A DNA stretch of 5,685 nt from Flavisolibacter sp. GTDB taxonomy: Bacteria; Bacteroidota; Bacteroidia; Chitinophagales; Chitinophagaceae. The notes beneath the pieces were generated by a model. The model had not been told where the DNA came from. It made no database searches and worked only from the letters and a program-made list of their open reading frames with translations. The position numbers and the translations under genes are program-made. Each line of letters starts with the position of its first letter. The first letter of the stretch is position 1. Positions 4,873-5,685 of this stretch are shown here, piece by piece. The stretch spans positions 1 to 5,685 of the forward strand of contig JAGIAB010000216.1 of assembly GCA_017745135.1 (NCBI GenBank). Direction: 5' to 3'.

Positions 4873-4894
4873 AAGCCCCTTCGGGGGCTTTTTT
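4873..4894 (+). terminator. Intrinsic terminator of the tRNA-Lys transcript
   Basis: AAGCCCC and GGGGCTT form a perfect 7-bp stem closed by a UUCG tetraloop in the stable C(UUCG)G context, with six T's overlapping the stem end (4889-4894). It begins 9 bases after the tRNA. Confidence 0.93.
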
Positions 4895-5063
4895 CATGAG
4901 TTTTTACGATCTATCTACTGTTTACAATTCTTAGCCGGTTTTCATTTAAAACATCACTCACTTCTTACTGATCTTTACAAAGAGCAAAATTTACTTTACA
5001 AAGTAAAAATTCATTATGTCTCAATCGAAAAAATAGTTACGTTGGTCGTTCCTCATGTTATAA
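4895..5063. other. Gene-free convergent gap with repeated CTTTACAAAG words
   Basis: This 169-bp A/T-rich gap lies between the tRNA terminator and the 3' end of the transporter gene on the opposite strand. CTTTACAAAG occurs at 4973-4982 and 4994-5003, 21 bp apart; a related GTTTACAATT lies at 4920-4929. The second copy is part of a larger inverted repeat (TTTACTTT 4990-4997, AAAGTAAA 5000-5007). On the minus strand this reads as an A/T hairpin followed by ATTTTG, so it might serve as a weak end signal for the transporter transcript. No plausible gene was found. Confidence 0.55.
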
Positions 5064-5685
5064 TCAGGCTGAATTCCTCAAACTTCTTTTGTTCCATTTT
5101 TTCATTATAATGACTCGACGATCAACCCGCTTTTTTACAGATAGCGGATAGCTGATGGGCAGGTATAAAAATGCCAATAGCGCCTCTTTCGTTAAACTGT
5201 CTCTCAATTTTTGCCGGAACGCTACTCTTAGCTTTCCAAACGCAATATTTTTTTCAATCTCGCCATCTTCTTTTACTAACCGGATCGTTCTGAGTGCAGC
5301 AATAGCAAACAGCCCACCAATCACAAAGAGAAAACCAAAGTCGTGTAAGTATAAAAGTCTGCCCACATGGTCGCCTAAGTGAAAGTTCCAAACAAAACTT
5401 TTCTTAGCAAAATAGTCAGCAAGTAAACCACCAGTTAAAGGCCCCAGGGCGGAAACAAAAGCAACGATCATATTTCTTGCCGAGAGATAAACGATCGCTT
5501 CATTTTTGGGAGATAGCTTCATCCCGATGTTTGTAATTGCGAGGTTTACTCCGGATGAAGCAATGCCGGTAGCAATGTTGATGAGGGCTATAAAGATCAT
5601 GCTGATCGTAAAATGGCCCGACAAGCCAACAAAAGACCAGGCAATAATTGTTGCTATGTAAAGCGGAGCTGCAATGCGAATGATT
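5064..5685 (-). CDS. MFS transporter, C-terminal part (5' end outside the window)
   Basis: The visible 206 residues are the C-terminal half of a polytopic protein resembling the major facilitator superfamily of secondary transporters. The frame is open to the right edge, so the start lies beyond it; the in-frame TTG at 5622-5624 is not the start because hydrophobic coding sequence continues upstream of it (PLYIATIIAWSFVGLSGHF). Four hydrophobic segments are seen, at about residues 7-22, 24-48, 64-90 and 122-140 of the visible part. The third contains ARNMIVAFVSALGPLTGGLLADYF, with the Gly-Pro-x-x-Gly-Gly-x-x-x-Asp pattern typical of late MFS helices and loops. The last 60 or so residues are a charged cytoplasmic tail (IRLVKEDGEIEKN and on). 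The substrate cannot be told. It converges on the tRNA gene. Confidence 0.8.
   Translation of the reverse strand, partial: IIRIAAPLYIATIIAWSFVGLSGHFTISMIFIALINIATGIASSGVNLAITNIGMKLSPKNEAIVYLSARNMIVAFVSALGPLTGGLLADYFAKKSFVWNFHLGDHVGRLLYLHDFGFLFVIGGLFAIAALRTIRLVKEDGEIEKNIAFGKLRVAFRQKLRDSLTKEALLAFLYLPISYPLSVKKRVDRRVIIMKKWNKRSLRNSA

Noticed and set aside
4829..5110. 93-codon open frame on the plus strand
   Set aside because: It starts inside the tRNA anticodon arm, runs through the intrinsic terminator and then through A/T-rich noncoding DNA; no family resemblance.
5622..5624. TTG as the start of the MFS gene
   Set aside because: The frame stays open to the window edge and encodes a further membrane segment, so the gene is truncated by the window.

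Overview
The window looks like ordinary chromosomal DNA of a Bacteroidota bacterium, most likely from the Chitinophagaceae or a related group. This is inferred from the gene families (a DUF3810 protein, a zinc-ribbon-less L32 of Bacteroidota type), from start sites with little Shine-Dalgarno sequence, and from repeated matches to the Bacteroidota promoter -7 element TAnnTTTG. No species assignment was possible by reading alone.

Layout. Positions 37-2752 hold three genes on the minus strand. In transcription order they are a membrane-anchored DUF3810 zincin-like protein (2752-1661), a short-chain dehydrogenase/reductase (1528-719) and a divergent, apparently C-terminally shortened SAM hydrolase-like (DUF62) protein (675-37). 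A 105-bp divergent promoter region (2753-2857) separates them from the plus-strand cluster: a DUF177/YceD protein (2858-3403), rpmF for ribosomal protein L32 (3503-3697) and plsX (3768-4706). YceD-rpmF-plsX is a classic conserved neighbourhood linking ribosome assembly and phospholipid synthesis; here it lacks the usual downstream fabH. It is followed by tRNA-Lys(TTT) (4792-4864) with its own promoter and a textbook UUCG-loop terminator. The right end (5064-5685) is the C-terminal part of an MFS transporter on the minus strand, running off the window.

No mobile element, CRISPR array, defence system or obviously new protein system is visible. What stands out lies between the genes. Three intergenic gaps carry short degenerate tandem repeats of period 7 or 8 (681-715, 1555-1663, 3411-3443), with different sequences but the same design. 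Two of them are followed by an inverted counterpart, so the transcript could fold into a hairpin. In the rpmF-plsX gap a terminator-like hairpin runs directly into a consensus -7 promoter element that would give a nearly leaderless plsX mRNA. The longest gene-free stretch is about 200 bp (4865-5063). It contains the tRNA terminator and two copies of a 10-bp palindrome-like word spaced 21 bp apart.
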